This document shows positions 8,846 through 17,005 of a stretch of DNA of 64,000 nt, piece by piece. Origin of the DNA: Agrobacterium fabrum str. C58. GTDB taxonomy: Bacteria; Pseudomonadota; Alphaproteobacteria; Rhizobiales; Rhizobiaceae. The translations under genes were made by a program, and so were the position numbers. The stretch lies in assembly GCF_000092025.1 (NCBI RefSeq), contig NC_003063.2, positions 248,001-312,000 of the forward strand, written 5' to 3'. Numbering within the stretch: position 1 is the first letter of the stretch; each line of letters starts with the position of its first letter. The notes beneath the pieces are model-generated. The model saw only the letters and a list, made by a program, of their open reading frames with translations, did no database searches and was not told the origin of the DNA.

Positions 8846-8851
8846 TGTCAA
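8846..8851 (-). promoter_or_regulatory. -35 element of the leftward sugar operon
   Basis: The minus strand reads TTGACA here. A TATGAA or TGAATT sequence 15-17 bases further (8823-8830) can serve as the -10 box. It is the only perfect -35 hexamer found upstream of the binding-protein gene. Confidence 0.5.
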
Positions 8852-8881
8852 GGCACAATGCCGATTTTTTGCGCTTAACGC

Positions 8882-8887
8882 TTGACA
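8882..8887 (+). promoter_or_regulatory. -35 element of the ROK regulator gene
   Basis: TTGACA followed after 17 bases by GTTATT (8905-8910), with TATTTA slightly further on. The second operator copy starts 22 bases downstream, so a bound repressor would cover the -10 and start region. The layout mirrors the leftward promoter. Confidence 0.5.
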
Positions 8888-8909
8888 CACCCCACCCCCA
8901 CCCCGTTAT

Positions 8910-8921
8910 TTAATCCGCATT
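8910..8921. promoter_or_regulatory. Operator copy 2 (TTAATCCGCATT), rightward promoter
   Basis: Exact inverted copy of 8813-8824. It overlaps the likely -10/start region of the ROK gene, implying autoregulation as well as control of the leftward operon. Confidence 0.6.
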
Positions 8922-8966
8922 CCGATATAAATCGGGAAGCAACGGCATTGATCGCAGCAGGACACC

Positions 8967-10166
8967 ATGAAGACCGCAGACCCAGAATTGATGCGCGCGA
9001 TCAACAGGCTGAGCGTGCTGGACAGCATCCGCCGCCACGGGCCGATCTCGCGGGTGGAAATCAGCGAAAGAACGCAGCTCTCCACCACGACCGTTTCGGC
9101 GATCACCGCCTCGCTGCTGGATGACGGGCTTATCCTTACCCGCCATATCGGCGATATCCGCACCGAAGGCGCACGCGGCAGACCGCGCGTGATGCTGGAG
9201 CTGAACCCGGATGCCGCCCGCGTAGTGGGTGCCAAGATCGCCGCGAACCGCATGGTTTTCGTCGTCACTGATTTCTGCGGCAATGTGTTGTCCACTCTTG
9301 CCCTGCCGATCCGTGTAGACCGCCAGCCGATCGGCGTCATTGCCGATCTGGTGGAAGACGGGGTGCGACGTTGCGTGGTCGATGCCGGACTGTCGCTGGA
9401 AGATGTGGACATGGTCTGCCTTGGCCTGCCAGGCGTCATCGAACATCGCACCGGCAGGATCCGCAGCAGCCCTATCCTGCGGGAAGTAAACGTCAATTTC
9501 GCCGAGGAAATGACGGCGCGGCTGAATTCGCCGACCATCATCGAAAGCGACGCCCACGCCATCACGCTCGCCCACCACTGGTTCGGCCATGCGCGTGACC
9601 TCGAAGACATGGTGCTGATTTCGCTCGAACAGACGCTCGGGCTTGGCGTGCTGCATCAGAACCAGCTCTTCCGCGGTGCGGGCGGCCTCAGCCACAATCT
9701 CGGCGATCTCGTCATCGGCCTTGCCAATGAAGGCACGGTGCGGCTGGCAAGCCAGGCGGGCGAAAATGCCATTCTTGGCTCTCGTCCGGTGGACGGACGT
9801 TTTGCCGAGGCGATCCGGCTCGGTCGCGGCATGCAGCATGCCCATGCGCTGATTGCGGCGGAAGACCACGATCTCATCGCTGCGGCGTTGCGCGCCGGTG
9901 CGGCCCTCGGCCTGACACTTGCCAATATCGTCACGCTGTTTGCGCCGCCGCGGGTCATCATCACGGGCTCCAGTCTGGAGCTTGGCGAGCCCTTCATCAC
10001 CAGCATTCGAAACAGCTACAATGCTGCCGTGCCGCCATCACTGGCCGGCGTAGCGGAGCTGGTTTTCGACATTGCGAGCGACGACTTATGGGCGCAGGGG
10101 GCTGCGGCCGTCGCGCTTTATGAACTTTACGAATCGCCATGGAACACCACGGGGCCGGCGCTCTAG
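8967..10166 (+). CDS. ROK family transcriptional repressor (NagC/XylR type)
   Basis: A 399-residue regulator. An N-terminal winged helix-turn-helix (about residues 10-75, with RVEISERTQLSTTTVSAIT) is followed by a ROK sugar-kinase-like domain (CLGLPGVIEHRTG, ALGLTLANIVTLF and VIITGSSLELGE). The usual zinc motif with three cysteines after the GH loop is absent; the corresponding region reads GAGGLSHNLGDLVIG. It stands between two divergent sugar-catabolic arms and is probably co-transcribed with the downstream Gfo/Idh and ThuA-like genes. The paired 12-base operators upstream suggest it represses both arms until a sugar ligand binds. Confidence 0.88.
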   Translation: MKTADPELMRAINRLSVLDSIRRHGPISRVEISERTQLSTTTVSAITASLLDDGLILTRHIGDIRTEGARGRPRVMLELNPDAARVVGAKIAANRMVFVVTDFCGNVLSTLALPIRVDRQPIGVIADLVEDGVRRCVVDAGLSLEDVDMVCLGLPGVIEHRTGRIRSSPILREVNVNFAEEMTARLNSPTIIESDAHAITLAHHWFGHARDLEDMVLISLEQTLGLGVLHQNQLFRGAGGLSHNLGDLVIGLANEGTVRLASQAGENAILGSRPVDGRFAEAIRLGRGMQHAHALIAAEDHDLIAAALRAGAALGLTLANIVTLFAPPRVIITGSSLELGEPFITSIRNSYNAAVPPSLAGVAELVFDIASDDLWAQGAAAVALYELYESPWNTTGPAL

Positions 10167-10218
10167 CCGAAAGGCTCGTGCACAGGATTCGGCATTTCTG
10201 ATTTACGGGAGGAATCAC

Positions 10219-11319
10219 ATGAAAAAGGTCGGTATCGGCATCATCGGCTGCGGCAACATTTCCAGCGCCTATCTCAAGGCCATGGCCTCGTTTCCAATTC
10301 TCGATATTCGCGGTCTGGCGGATATGAACGAGGAGGTGGCGAAGGCCCGCGCGGCAGAATTTGGCCTTCAGGCAACAAGCGTCGACGCGCTTCTTTCTGA
10401 CCCTTCAGTGGAAATCATCGTCAACCTGACGATCCCCAAGGCGCATGTGGAAGTGGGTCTGCGAGCGCTGGACGCCGGCAAACATGCCTATTCCGAAAAA
10501 CCGCTGGGCATCAATTTCACCGAAGGCAAACGTCTTGCGGATGCGGCAAAAGCAAAGGGCCTGCGTATCGGCTCGGCGCCGGATACATTCCTCGGCGGTG
10601 GCCACCAGACAGCACGCCGGTTGATCGACGAGGGGGTGCTGGGCCAGCCGGTCGGCGGAACGGCCACTTTCATGTGCCCCGGCCATGAGCGCTGGCACCC
10701 CAACCCCGCCTTCTATTACGAGGTTGGCGGCGGGCCTATGCTGGACATGGGCCCCTATTACATCACCGATCTCGTCAATCTGTTCGGCCCGGTCGCCAAG
10801 GTCGCAGGCTTTGCCATTGCGCCGCGCAATGAGCGTCTTATCACCAGCGAACCGAAGAACGGCGAGAAAATCCCTGTTCATGTCGCGACTCATGTCTCCG
10901 GCGTTCTGGCGTTTGAGAATGGCGCTGTGGTGCAAGTGGGAATGAGCTTCGATGTCGCCGGCCATAAACATGTGCCGCTGGAAATCTACGGCACGGAAGG
11001 CACACTGATCGTGCCCGACCCCAACCACTTCGGCGGCGAGGTGCAATTGCTGAAAAAGGGCGGCCAGTTCGAACCGCAGGCGCTGTCATCCCCCTATGCT
11101 GATGGCAATTACCGCTCGATCGGCGTGGCGGACATGGCCCATGCGATCCGCGAAAACCGTCCGCACCGCGCCAATGGCGATCTTGCGCTACATGTGCTGG
11201 AGGTCATGGAAGCTTTCCAGACGGCATCGGACAGTGGCACCACCGTTTCCATCACCACCAAGGTGGAGCGCCCTGCTCCGCTTGAAACATCGCTGGTCGA
11301 CGGCCAGCTCGGCAAATAA
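10219..11319 (+). CDS. Gfo/Idh/MocA family oxidoreductase
   Basis: A 366-residue NAD(P)-dependent sugar oxidoreductase. The nucleotide-binding motif is GIGIIGCGNISSAYLKAM, the family motif is AYSEKPLGINFTEGKRLAD and the catalytic region GGPMLDMGPYYITDLVNLFGP carries an Asp-Met-Gly-Pro-Tyr-Tyr in place of the common His. The start at 10219 follows GGGAGGA; the frame is open further upstream but that part runs inside the ROK gene. It lies 52 bases after the ROK gene and 17 before the ThuA-like gene. In rhizobia, ThuA with a Gfo/Idh partner (ThuB) acts on keto-disaccharides, and this pair looks analogous. Confidence 0.82.
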   Translation: MKKVGIGIIGCGNISSAYLKAMASFPILDIRGLADMNEEVAKARAAEFGLQATSVDALLSDPSVEIIVNLTIPKAHVEVGLRALDAGKHAYSEKPLGINFTEGKRLADAAKAKGLRIGSAPDTFLGGGHQTARRLIDEGVLGQPVGGTATFMCPGHERWHPNPAFYYEVGGGPMLDMGPYYITDLVNLFGPVAKVAGFAIAPRNERLITSEPKNGEKIPVHVATHVSGVLAFENGAVVQVGMSFDVAGHKHVPLEIYGTEGTLIVPDPNHFGGEVQLLKKGGQFEPQALSSPYADGNYRSIGVADMAHAIRENRPHRANGDLALHVLEVMEAFQTASDSGTTVSITTKVERPAPLETSLVDGQLGK

Positions 11320-11336
11320 TCCTGAGGAGGAAATAA

Positions 11337-11978
11337 ATGCGCGAAGCACTCATCGTCTGGGGCGGCTGGAGCGGCCACGAGCCACAGGAATGTGCCACCA
11401 TCGTCAAGGACATTCTGGAGGAAGACGGGTTCAAGGTCTATGTCGAGCATAGCACCGAAGCCTTCGCCGATCCTTCAGTGCATGATCTCAGCCTTGTGGT
11501 GCCGATCGTCACCATGTCGAAGATCGAGAAGGAAGAAATCAAGAACCTGACGGCCGCCGTCGAAAACGGCGTCGGCATTGCCGGCTTCCATGGCGGTGCA
11601 GGCGACAGTTTCCGCGAATGTGTGGAATATCAGTTCATGATCGGCGGCCAGTGGGTCGCCCATCCCGGCAATATCATCGATTACACGGTCAATATCACCC
11701 GGCCGGATGATCCGCTGATGGAGGGGATTTCCGATTTCCCCTATACGTCGGAACAATATTACATGCATGTCGACCCCTCGAACGAGGTTCTGGCGACAAC
11801 GACATTCACCGGCGATCACGCCTGGTGGATCGACGGCGTGGTGATGCCGGTCGTCTGGAAGCGCAAATACGGCAAGGGCCGCGTCTTTTATTCGGCACTC
11901 GGCCATCAGGCCAAGGAATTTTCCGTGCCGCAGATGAAGACCATGTTCCGCCGCGGCGCCAACTGGGCCGCACGCTAA
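11337..11978 (+). CDS. ThuA-like protein (trehalose utilisation family)
   Basis: A 213-residue protein of the ThuA family, a glutamine-amidotransferase-like fold. Visible features are EALIVWGGWSGHEPQEC at the N-terminus, GIAGFHGGAGDSFRECVEYQFMIGGQW in the middle, and PVVWKRKYGKGRVFYSALGHQAKEF near the end. Ribosome site AGGAGGAAA. ThuA proteins in Sinorhizobium take part in catabolism of trehalose-type disaccharides through 3-keto intermediates. Here the gene closes a ROK, Gfo/Idh, ThuA operon opposite a sugar ABC importer. Which sugar is used cannot be told from sequence. Confidence 0.82.
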   Translation: MREALIVWGGWSGHEPQECATIVKDILEEDGFKVYVEHSTEAFADPSVHDLSLVVPIVTMSKIEKEEIKNLTAAVENGVGIAGFHGGAGDSFRECVEYQFMIGGQWVAHPGNIIDYTVNITRPDDPLMEGISDFPYTSEQYYMHVDPSNEVLATTTFTGDHAWWIDGVVMPVVWKRKYGKGRVFYSALGHQAKEFSVPQMKTMFRRGANWAAR

Positions 11979-11989
11979 CGGTTGCATCG

Positions 11990-12013
11990 AGAGCGGCCCT
12001 GAAAGGCCGCTCT
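11990..12013. terminator. Bidirectional terminator-like hairpin
   Basis: AGAGCGGCC (11990-11998), a six-base loop and GGCCGCTCT (12005-12013) form a perfect nine-pair stem between the convergent ThuA-like and amidase genes. Only a weak pyrimidine tract follows on the plus strand. Confidence 0.6.
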
Positions 12014-12019
12014 TCCATC

Positions 12020-13381
12020 TTACCAGTCACGGATAATTTCTTCCGCAGCCATCGCAACACCCAGCAGACGGTCGTCCGTTCCATACAGGCCCGAAAGCAG
12101 CAGGCCGACCGGCATGCCTGCCTCGCCGGTTCCGCAGGGAATAGACACGCCACAGTGATCCAGGAAATTGCCGATCTGGGTGTTACGCAAGGTCTTGGCA
12201 TTCATCGCGAAAAAGGCATCGTCATTTTCAACCAGCGGCGCCACCTTGGCCGCGACATGTGGCAATGTCGGTGAAATCAGAATCTCGTCCCTGCTGATCA
12301 TGGCGGAAAACGCCGCCATCATCCGGTCGCGCGCCTCGATGATGGCGATATAATCAGGCATGGAGATATTCGCTCCGAGCCTTGTTCGCACGACCACGCG
12401 CGGGTCCATGCGCGCGGCGTCGGCACCTTCAAGTCGGGCTTTGTGCAGGGAAAAGGCTTCCGCCGTCACCAGCGCGCCCTTTTCCCTGATGAGATCGAAC
12501 AATTCCGAAAAAACCGGAAATGCCTGCCGCCGAACCGAAGCGCCGGCACGGACCAACCGTTCCACCGCCTGTTCGAATGCGGCCGCGACGCCCGGCTCGA
12601 TGCCATCAAAAACCACCGTTTCCGGCACCACCAACGACACGCCGGACAAAGGCATGCGCGCCAGATCCGCAGCCGTTCTGCCGCGCATGGCGGCATCCAC
12701 CCAGACGGCGTCCTGCACGGTGCGGGTAAGCGGCCCGAGCGAATCGAGGCTTTTCGCCAGAGGATAAACCCCATGCATCGAATAGCGGCCACGGCTCGCC
12801 TTATATCCAACCACGCCATTGAAGGCGGCCGGAATGCGCACCGATCCACCCGTATCCGTACCGATAGCCACCGGCACCAGACCGGCGGCAACGACAACGC
12901 CCGCTCCCGATGAAGAACCGCCCGGCAGGCGATGGCCATCCGTGGAGACGGGATTGCGCGGCGTACCGTAATGCGGGTTGATGCCGAGACCGGAAAAAGC
13001 GAACTCGCTCATATTGGTGCGGCCGATGGAAACCATTCCGGCCTGCTTCAGCGCCGCCACCACATCCGCATCGCGGGACGCAGGCGCATCATCCGACAAT
13101 ACCTTCGACCCGGCAGTCGTGGGCATCCCCTCGAGATCGAACAGATCCTTCCAGGCCACCGGAATCCCATCGAGCACGCCGCAGGAACGGCCCTCGCGAA
13201 TGCGTTTCGAGGCGCTTTCCGCCTCCGCCATGGCCCGCGCCGATGTTACGCTGACAAAGATCGCCTGGTCATCCTCTTTGCCGATCGCATCCAGCGTCTC
13301 CTCCGCCAAGGCGCGCGGATCGAGATGGCCGCTTTGGATAAGAACGGAAAGCTGCGCGATGTTTTTGCCCCGGTGAGCCAT
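12020..13381 (-). CDS. Amidase signature family hydrolase
   Basis: A 453-residue amidase related to the GatA subunit. The catalytic triad can be placed at Lys78 (PVAWKDL), Ser156 in GGSSSGAG (residues 154-161) and Ser179 in GTDTGGSVRIP. Members hydrolyse amides such as indoleacetamide, nicotinamide or small aliphatic amides; this gene has no GatB or GatC neighbours, so it is not the tRNA amidotransferase. It is a single-gene unit with AGGGAAGA before the ATG and converges with the ThuA-like gene. Its substrate is not evident, and auxin-type indoleacetamide hydrolase should not be assumed. Confidence 0.85.
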   Translation of the reverse strand: MAHRGKNIAQLSVLIQSGHLDPRALAEETLDAIGKEDDQAIFVSVTSARAMAEAESASKRIREGRSCGVLDGIPVAWKDLFDLEGMPTTAGSKVLSDDAPASRDADVVAALKQAGMVSIGRTNMSEFAFSGLGINPHYGTPRNPVSTDGHRLPGGSSSGAGVVVAAGLVPVAIGTDTGGSVRIPAAFNGVVGYKASRGRYSMHGVYPLAKSLDSLGPLTRTVQDAVWVDAAMRGRTAADLARMPLSGVSLVVPETVVFDGIEPGVAAAFEQAVERLVRAGASVRRQAFPVFSELFDLIREKGALVTAEAFSLHKARLEGADAARMDPRVVVRTRLGANISMPDYIAIIEARDRMMAAFSAMISRDEILISPTLPHVAAKVAPLVENDDAFFAMNAKTLRNTQIGNFLDHCGVSIPCGTGEAGMPVGLLLSGLYGTDDRLLGVAMAAEEIIRDW

Positions 13382-13691
13382 GATATCTTCCCTGAAACCC
13401 GCATGTCGCGCTCAACATGCCGTTTCTCGGCCACTTGGCAAGGCCAATCACCACAGCCATGATCAACCGGGCGGCGTAAAATAACCCCGCGCTGCGTTTC
13501 CGCCAGACCGGTTTTTTCAACCACAGGTACAGGCCCGTGACGCAGCGTATCAGCAACGACTATAAAAAGACGGACTAATTCTTAATCGCATCTAAACTTT
13601 GTTGAATTATTTAGCAGACACCGCCGAAATACATGCCCTATAAAAATTCCATAAAACAATTATAACGCGACATCGCGGGGGACTATCGCGA
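13382..13691. other. Intergenic region upstream of GGDEF-EAL and amidase genes
   Basis: 310 bases between divergent genes. The right half (about 13560-13665) is AT-rich with several TATAAA-like boxes. A short inverted repeat CGCGA-CA-TCGCG lies at 13666-13677, and another TCGCGA (13686-13691) touches the downstream start. No coding sequence or known RNA was recognised. Confidence 0.4.
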
Positions 13692-16010
13692 ATGGAAGAG
13701 ACTGCCTATCAGGGGACAGATAGACAGATTGAACCCGGCCAAACGCTTCGCTCAACGACGCAGCCGGAAATGGGCCGGTTTTCGCGGCGGCGCTCGCTCG
13801 CCAGCAAGATAACCCTGATATTCCTTGGTGGTGTGATTTTTTCCTACAGTATTGGTGCACTCGTCGGCTGGTACATGTTCGTGGCTGCCTCCAGCGAACA
13901 ATGGCTCAATCAGGCCCGCGTCAATTCACAGATCGCCAGCGCGACGTTGCGCAGCATCTATACCTATGTCAGCGTCACCGCCGATGCGGACGGACAGGTC
14001 AACGGCATATTGAGCGACAAGCCGATTGGCGACGACGGATCCATTCTCGTTACCGGCTTCAATCCTAGCGACGTTCTCGCCCTCATCGGCGCACAGACAA
14101 AAAATGCCGTCTGGCTTTTTCGTTATGACGAGGACGATGCCGGTTTCAGGCAGATCGCCGCGGCCTTTGACAATGCCACCGACGACAACGAAAAACCGCT
14201 TGCCACCGACCCCATCTTTTCGAGGGATGCAGTTGCCGCGCGTTTTTCGACCGGTTTTGCCACCATCGGCGAGTCCAGCCATTATATCGGCCTGCTGCCG
14301 ATCATCAGCACGGAAACGAAGAAACCCATCGGCGCGGTCGCCGTCAGCATCGGCGGTTCGGACGCGCTTTATGGCGCACAGCGCAAGCTGATCTATAATT
14401 CGCTCGCCGCGCTGATCGTGGTCCTGACCGTCACCGGCGTGCTTGTGACCGTCATTGCCCGGCATTTCCTCAAACCGGTCCCGGCGCTGGTGCAGGCCAC
14501 ACTTCGAATTGCCCGCGAAGAAACCGACGTCGTCACACCGTTTCAGGAACGACGGGACGAGATCGGCGATATGGCGACCGCCATCGAAACGCTGCGTGAG
14601 GCGGTACTGGAGCGCGGACGTCTGCGGCAGATACGCGATATGGCGCAGCAACTCGAACATATGGCCCATCACGATGCGCTGACCGGACTGCCCAACCGCG
14701 TGCTGCTGATGAAGACGCTGGAAACCAGGCTGGAACATCTTTCCGCGTCAGGCCAGCCATTCAATGTCATGCTGCTCGATCTCGACCGCTTCAAGGCCGT
14801 CAACGACACGCTGGGACACGCCGCAGGCGATGCCCTCTTGGTGGCGGTGGCCTCGCGCATTTCCGCCGTGCTCGGTGAAAACGACATGGTGAGCCGTCTT
14901 GGCGGCGACGAGTTCGCGATCATCCAGTCAACAAACGCCGACTGCGAGAGCGATGCAGCGATGCTGGCGGCGCGGGTGGTGCACGCGGTCTCGCGCAGTT
15001 TCAGCCTGGAAGGCAGCACCATCAGCATCGATACCAGCATCGGCATCGCCTGCGCGCCGGTCCATGGCACATCGGCCACACAACTTCTGCAACATGCTGA
15101 TCTTGGCCTTTACCGTGCAAAATCCATGGGCTGCGGTTATTTCGTGTTTTACGAGCCGGGCATGGACATGGCGGCGAAGCACAAGCATGCGCTGGAAATA
15201 GACATGAAATCCGCGCTCGAAAACCAGGAATTCGAGCTGTATTACCAGCCCGTGGTCAATCTGCAGAGCGGCCGCATCGTCGCTTACGAGGCGCTGGCCC
15301 GCTGGCGGCACAGCAAACTCGGCCTCATTACCCCGGACCGCTTCATCACCCTCGCCGAAGAAAACAACTTCATCAAACCATTGGGTGAATGGGTTCTGGC
15401 ACAGGCCTGCATGGATGCCATGACCTGGCCGAAAGATATCAGGCTTGCCGTCAATCTGTCCGCCGTTCAGCTCTCCAATGACGATATCGTCCCTGTTGTC
15501 GACCGGGCATTGGAAAAATCCGGCTTCCCGGCCGAGCGGCTGGAGCTTGAAGTGACGGAAACCGCGATGCTGGAGCGCGACAGCAGTACGAAAGCGCTGA
15601 AACTGCTGAAGGAAAGAGGCGTCCGTTTAGCACTTGATGATTTCGGCACCGGTTATGCCGGGCTCAGCACGCTGACCCATGTCGCCTTCGACAAGATCAA
15701 GATCGACCGCGAATTTGTTTCCGGCCTGCCCACCAATCCCATGTGTTCGGCCATCGTCAACACCATCATCGACATGGCCGAGCAGATCGGCCTGAAGGTG
15801 ACCGCCGAGGGCGTTGAAAACAGGGATCAGGTCGAAGCCCTCAAGCTTTCGGGATGCGATGAGGCGCAAGGCTATTATTTTGCTGAACCTGCCCCTCTGG
15901 CCCGAATCTTCAAAAACCGCGCTGTTATTACCCCGGCCGCCAAGGACGAGTACGGCGATGCCGGTCGGTCGGCACCGGGTTCTTATCATCCACCACAAAA
16001 AGCGATTTGA
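13692..16010 (+). CDS. Membrane-bound GGDEF-EAL cyclic-di-GMP enzyme
   Basis: A 772-residue sensor with two membrane helices (about residues 40-66 and 233-258) flanking a periplasmic sensing domain of about 165 residues, then a HAMP-like linker, a GGDEF domain and an EAL domain. The GGDEF motif is intact at 404-408 (RLGGDEF) and the EAL motif is intact at 533-535 (AYEALARW). Metal and catalytic motifs of the EAL domain such as DDFGTGYAGLSTL, FDKIKIDREFV and AEGVEN are also present, so both cyclase and phosphodiesterase activities look possible. A GGGGGA lies nine bases before the ATG. A periplasmic binding protein gene begins 30 bases after its stop, suggesting an operon. Confidence 0.92.
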   Translation: MEETAYQGTDRQIEPGQTLRSTTQPEMGRFSRRRSLASKITLIFLGGVIFSYSIGALVGWYMFVAASSEQWLNQARVNSQIASATLRSIYTYVSVTADADGQVNGILSDKPIGDDGSILVTGFNPSDVLALIGAQTKNAVWLFRYDEDDAGFRQIAAAFDNATDDNEKPLATDPIFSRDAVAARFSTGFATIGESSHYIGLLPIISTETKKPIGAVAVSIGGSDALYGAQRKLIYNSLAALIVVLTVTGVLVTVIARHFLKPVPALVQATLRIAREETDVVTPFQERRDEIGDMATAIETLREAVLERGRLRQIRDMAQQLEHMAHHDALTGLPNRVLLMKTLETRLEHLSASGQPFNVMLLDLDRFKAVNDTLGHAAGDALLVAVASRISAVLGENDMVSRLGGDEFAIIQSTNADCESDAAMLAARVVHAVSRSFSLEGSTISIDTSIGIACAPVHGTSATQLLQHADLGLYRAKSMGCGYFVFYEPGMDMAAKHKHALEIDMKSALENQEFELYYQPVVNLQSGRIVAYEALARWRHSKLGLITPDRFITLAEENNFIKPLGEWVLAQACMDAMTWPKDIRLAVNLSAVQLSNDDIVPVVDRALEKSGFPAERLELEVTETAMLERDSSTKALKLLKERGVRLALDDFGTGYAGLSTLTHVAFDKIKIDREFVSGLPTNPMCSAIVNTIIDMAEQIGLKVTAEGVENRDQVEALKLSGCDEAQGYYFAEPAPLARIFKNRAVITPAAKDEYGDAGRSAPGSYHPPQKAI

Positions 16011-16040
16011 GAAACCAGCCGCCGACCAAAAGGACATAAA

Positions 16041-16934
16041 ATGCGCCTTTCAGTATTTTGCCTTTTCCTCACATGCTTTGCTCCTGTTACCCCGCTGCAG
16101 GCCGCCGATGAAGGCGACACGCTTCAGCAGATTGCCAAAACCGCAAAAATCCGTATCGGTTATCGCGAGGCCGAACCGCCCTTTTCCTATCAATTGCCAA
16201 ACGGGGAAATCACCGGTTTCTCTACCGATCTCTGTAGGGCAATCAGCGAGGATATTCGCAGCAAGCTGAAGCTCGACAAGATCGAGCTCGAATATGTCAA
16301 GGCAACGCCCGCGACCCGCTTCATTCTTGTCCGCAGTGGCCAGATCGACATTGAATGCGCCGCCACGACCAATAATAGCGAACGTCGCAAGATCGTCGAT
16401 TTCTCCTATCCCAATTTCATGACCGCGACACAGTTTCTCTCCCGCAAGCAGGACAATTTGAAAAGCCTTGCCGATCTCGCCGGGCGATCCGTCACATCCG
16501 CTTCCGGCACCGTCAATATCGAACAGCTGAACGCCGTGAACCGGGCGAAGAACCTCAATATCTCTGTCATGCCGACCAAGACCAATGAAGAAGCCTTCGA
16601 CCTCGTTGTTGCCGGCAAGGCCTCCGCCTTCGTGATGGATGGCATATTGCTGGCGGCGCTGGCGGCGACCTCGGAAAATCCTGACCTTTATGCACTCTCC
16701 GAGGAAACGCTCAGCGCTCCCGAACCCTATGGTCTGGTTTTCCGGCGGAACGACCCGGCGTTCAAGGCGGCGGTCAATGATAGTCTTCGGCATATGTACA
16801 CCAGTTCGACCATTCACGGCCTTTATGAAAAGTGGTTCACCAAACCCATTCCGCCGAACGGCATGAACCTGAACCTGCCGATGGCCGCCTCCCTGAAACA
16901 GGCCTACGACCATCCGAGCGAATACCAGGACTGA
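16041..16934 (+). CDS. Periplasmic amino-acid-type binding protein (SBP family 3), copy 1
   Basis: A 297-residue periplasmic binding protein. Signal peptide at residues 1-22 (MRLSVFCLFLTCFAPVTPLQA), then the family-3 core: KIRIGYREAEPPFSYQLPNG, ITGFSTDLCRAI, IDIECAATTNNSERR and SFVMDGILLA-like stretches (seen as SAFVMDGILL). No permease or ATPase genes are nearby. It lies directly after the GGDEF-EAL gene and is followed by a paralogue at 17006. It may therefore feed a sensor rather than a transporter, or share a distant transporter. Ligand probably an amino acid, by family (glutamate/aspartate type). Confidence 0.85.
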   Translation: MRLSVFCLFLTCFAPVTPLQAADEGDTLQQIAKTAKIRIGYREAEPPFSYQLPNGEITGFSTDLCRAISEDIRSKLKLDKIELEYVKATPATRFILVRSGQIDIECAATTNNSERRKIVDFSYPNFMTATQFLSRKQDNLKSLADLAGRSVTSASGTVNIEQLNAVNRAKNLNISVMPTKTNEEAFDLVVAGKASAFVMDGILLAALAATSENPDLYALSEETLSAPEPYGLVFRRNDPAFKAAVNDSLRHMYTSSTIHGLYEKWFTKPIPPNGMNLNLPMAASLKQAYDHPSEYQD

Positions 16935-17005
16935 AAGCGCAAGACGCCGAACCGCATTGATTTGATGACGATGTTTTAACGGATTGTTTTAGCTGGAGAT
17001 GCGCG

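Noticed and set aside
7282..8913. Long open frame (543 codons) on the plus strand opposite the sugar binding-protein gene
   Set aside because: It is antisense to a well-supported binding protein with a signal peptide, has no recognisable domain, and reflects high GC content at third codon positions.
12020..13381. Indoleacetamide hydrolase (auxin synthesis) or GatA
   Set aside because: The amidase signature alone does not separate these; no tryptophan monooxygenase gene or gatB/gatC is present.
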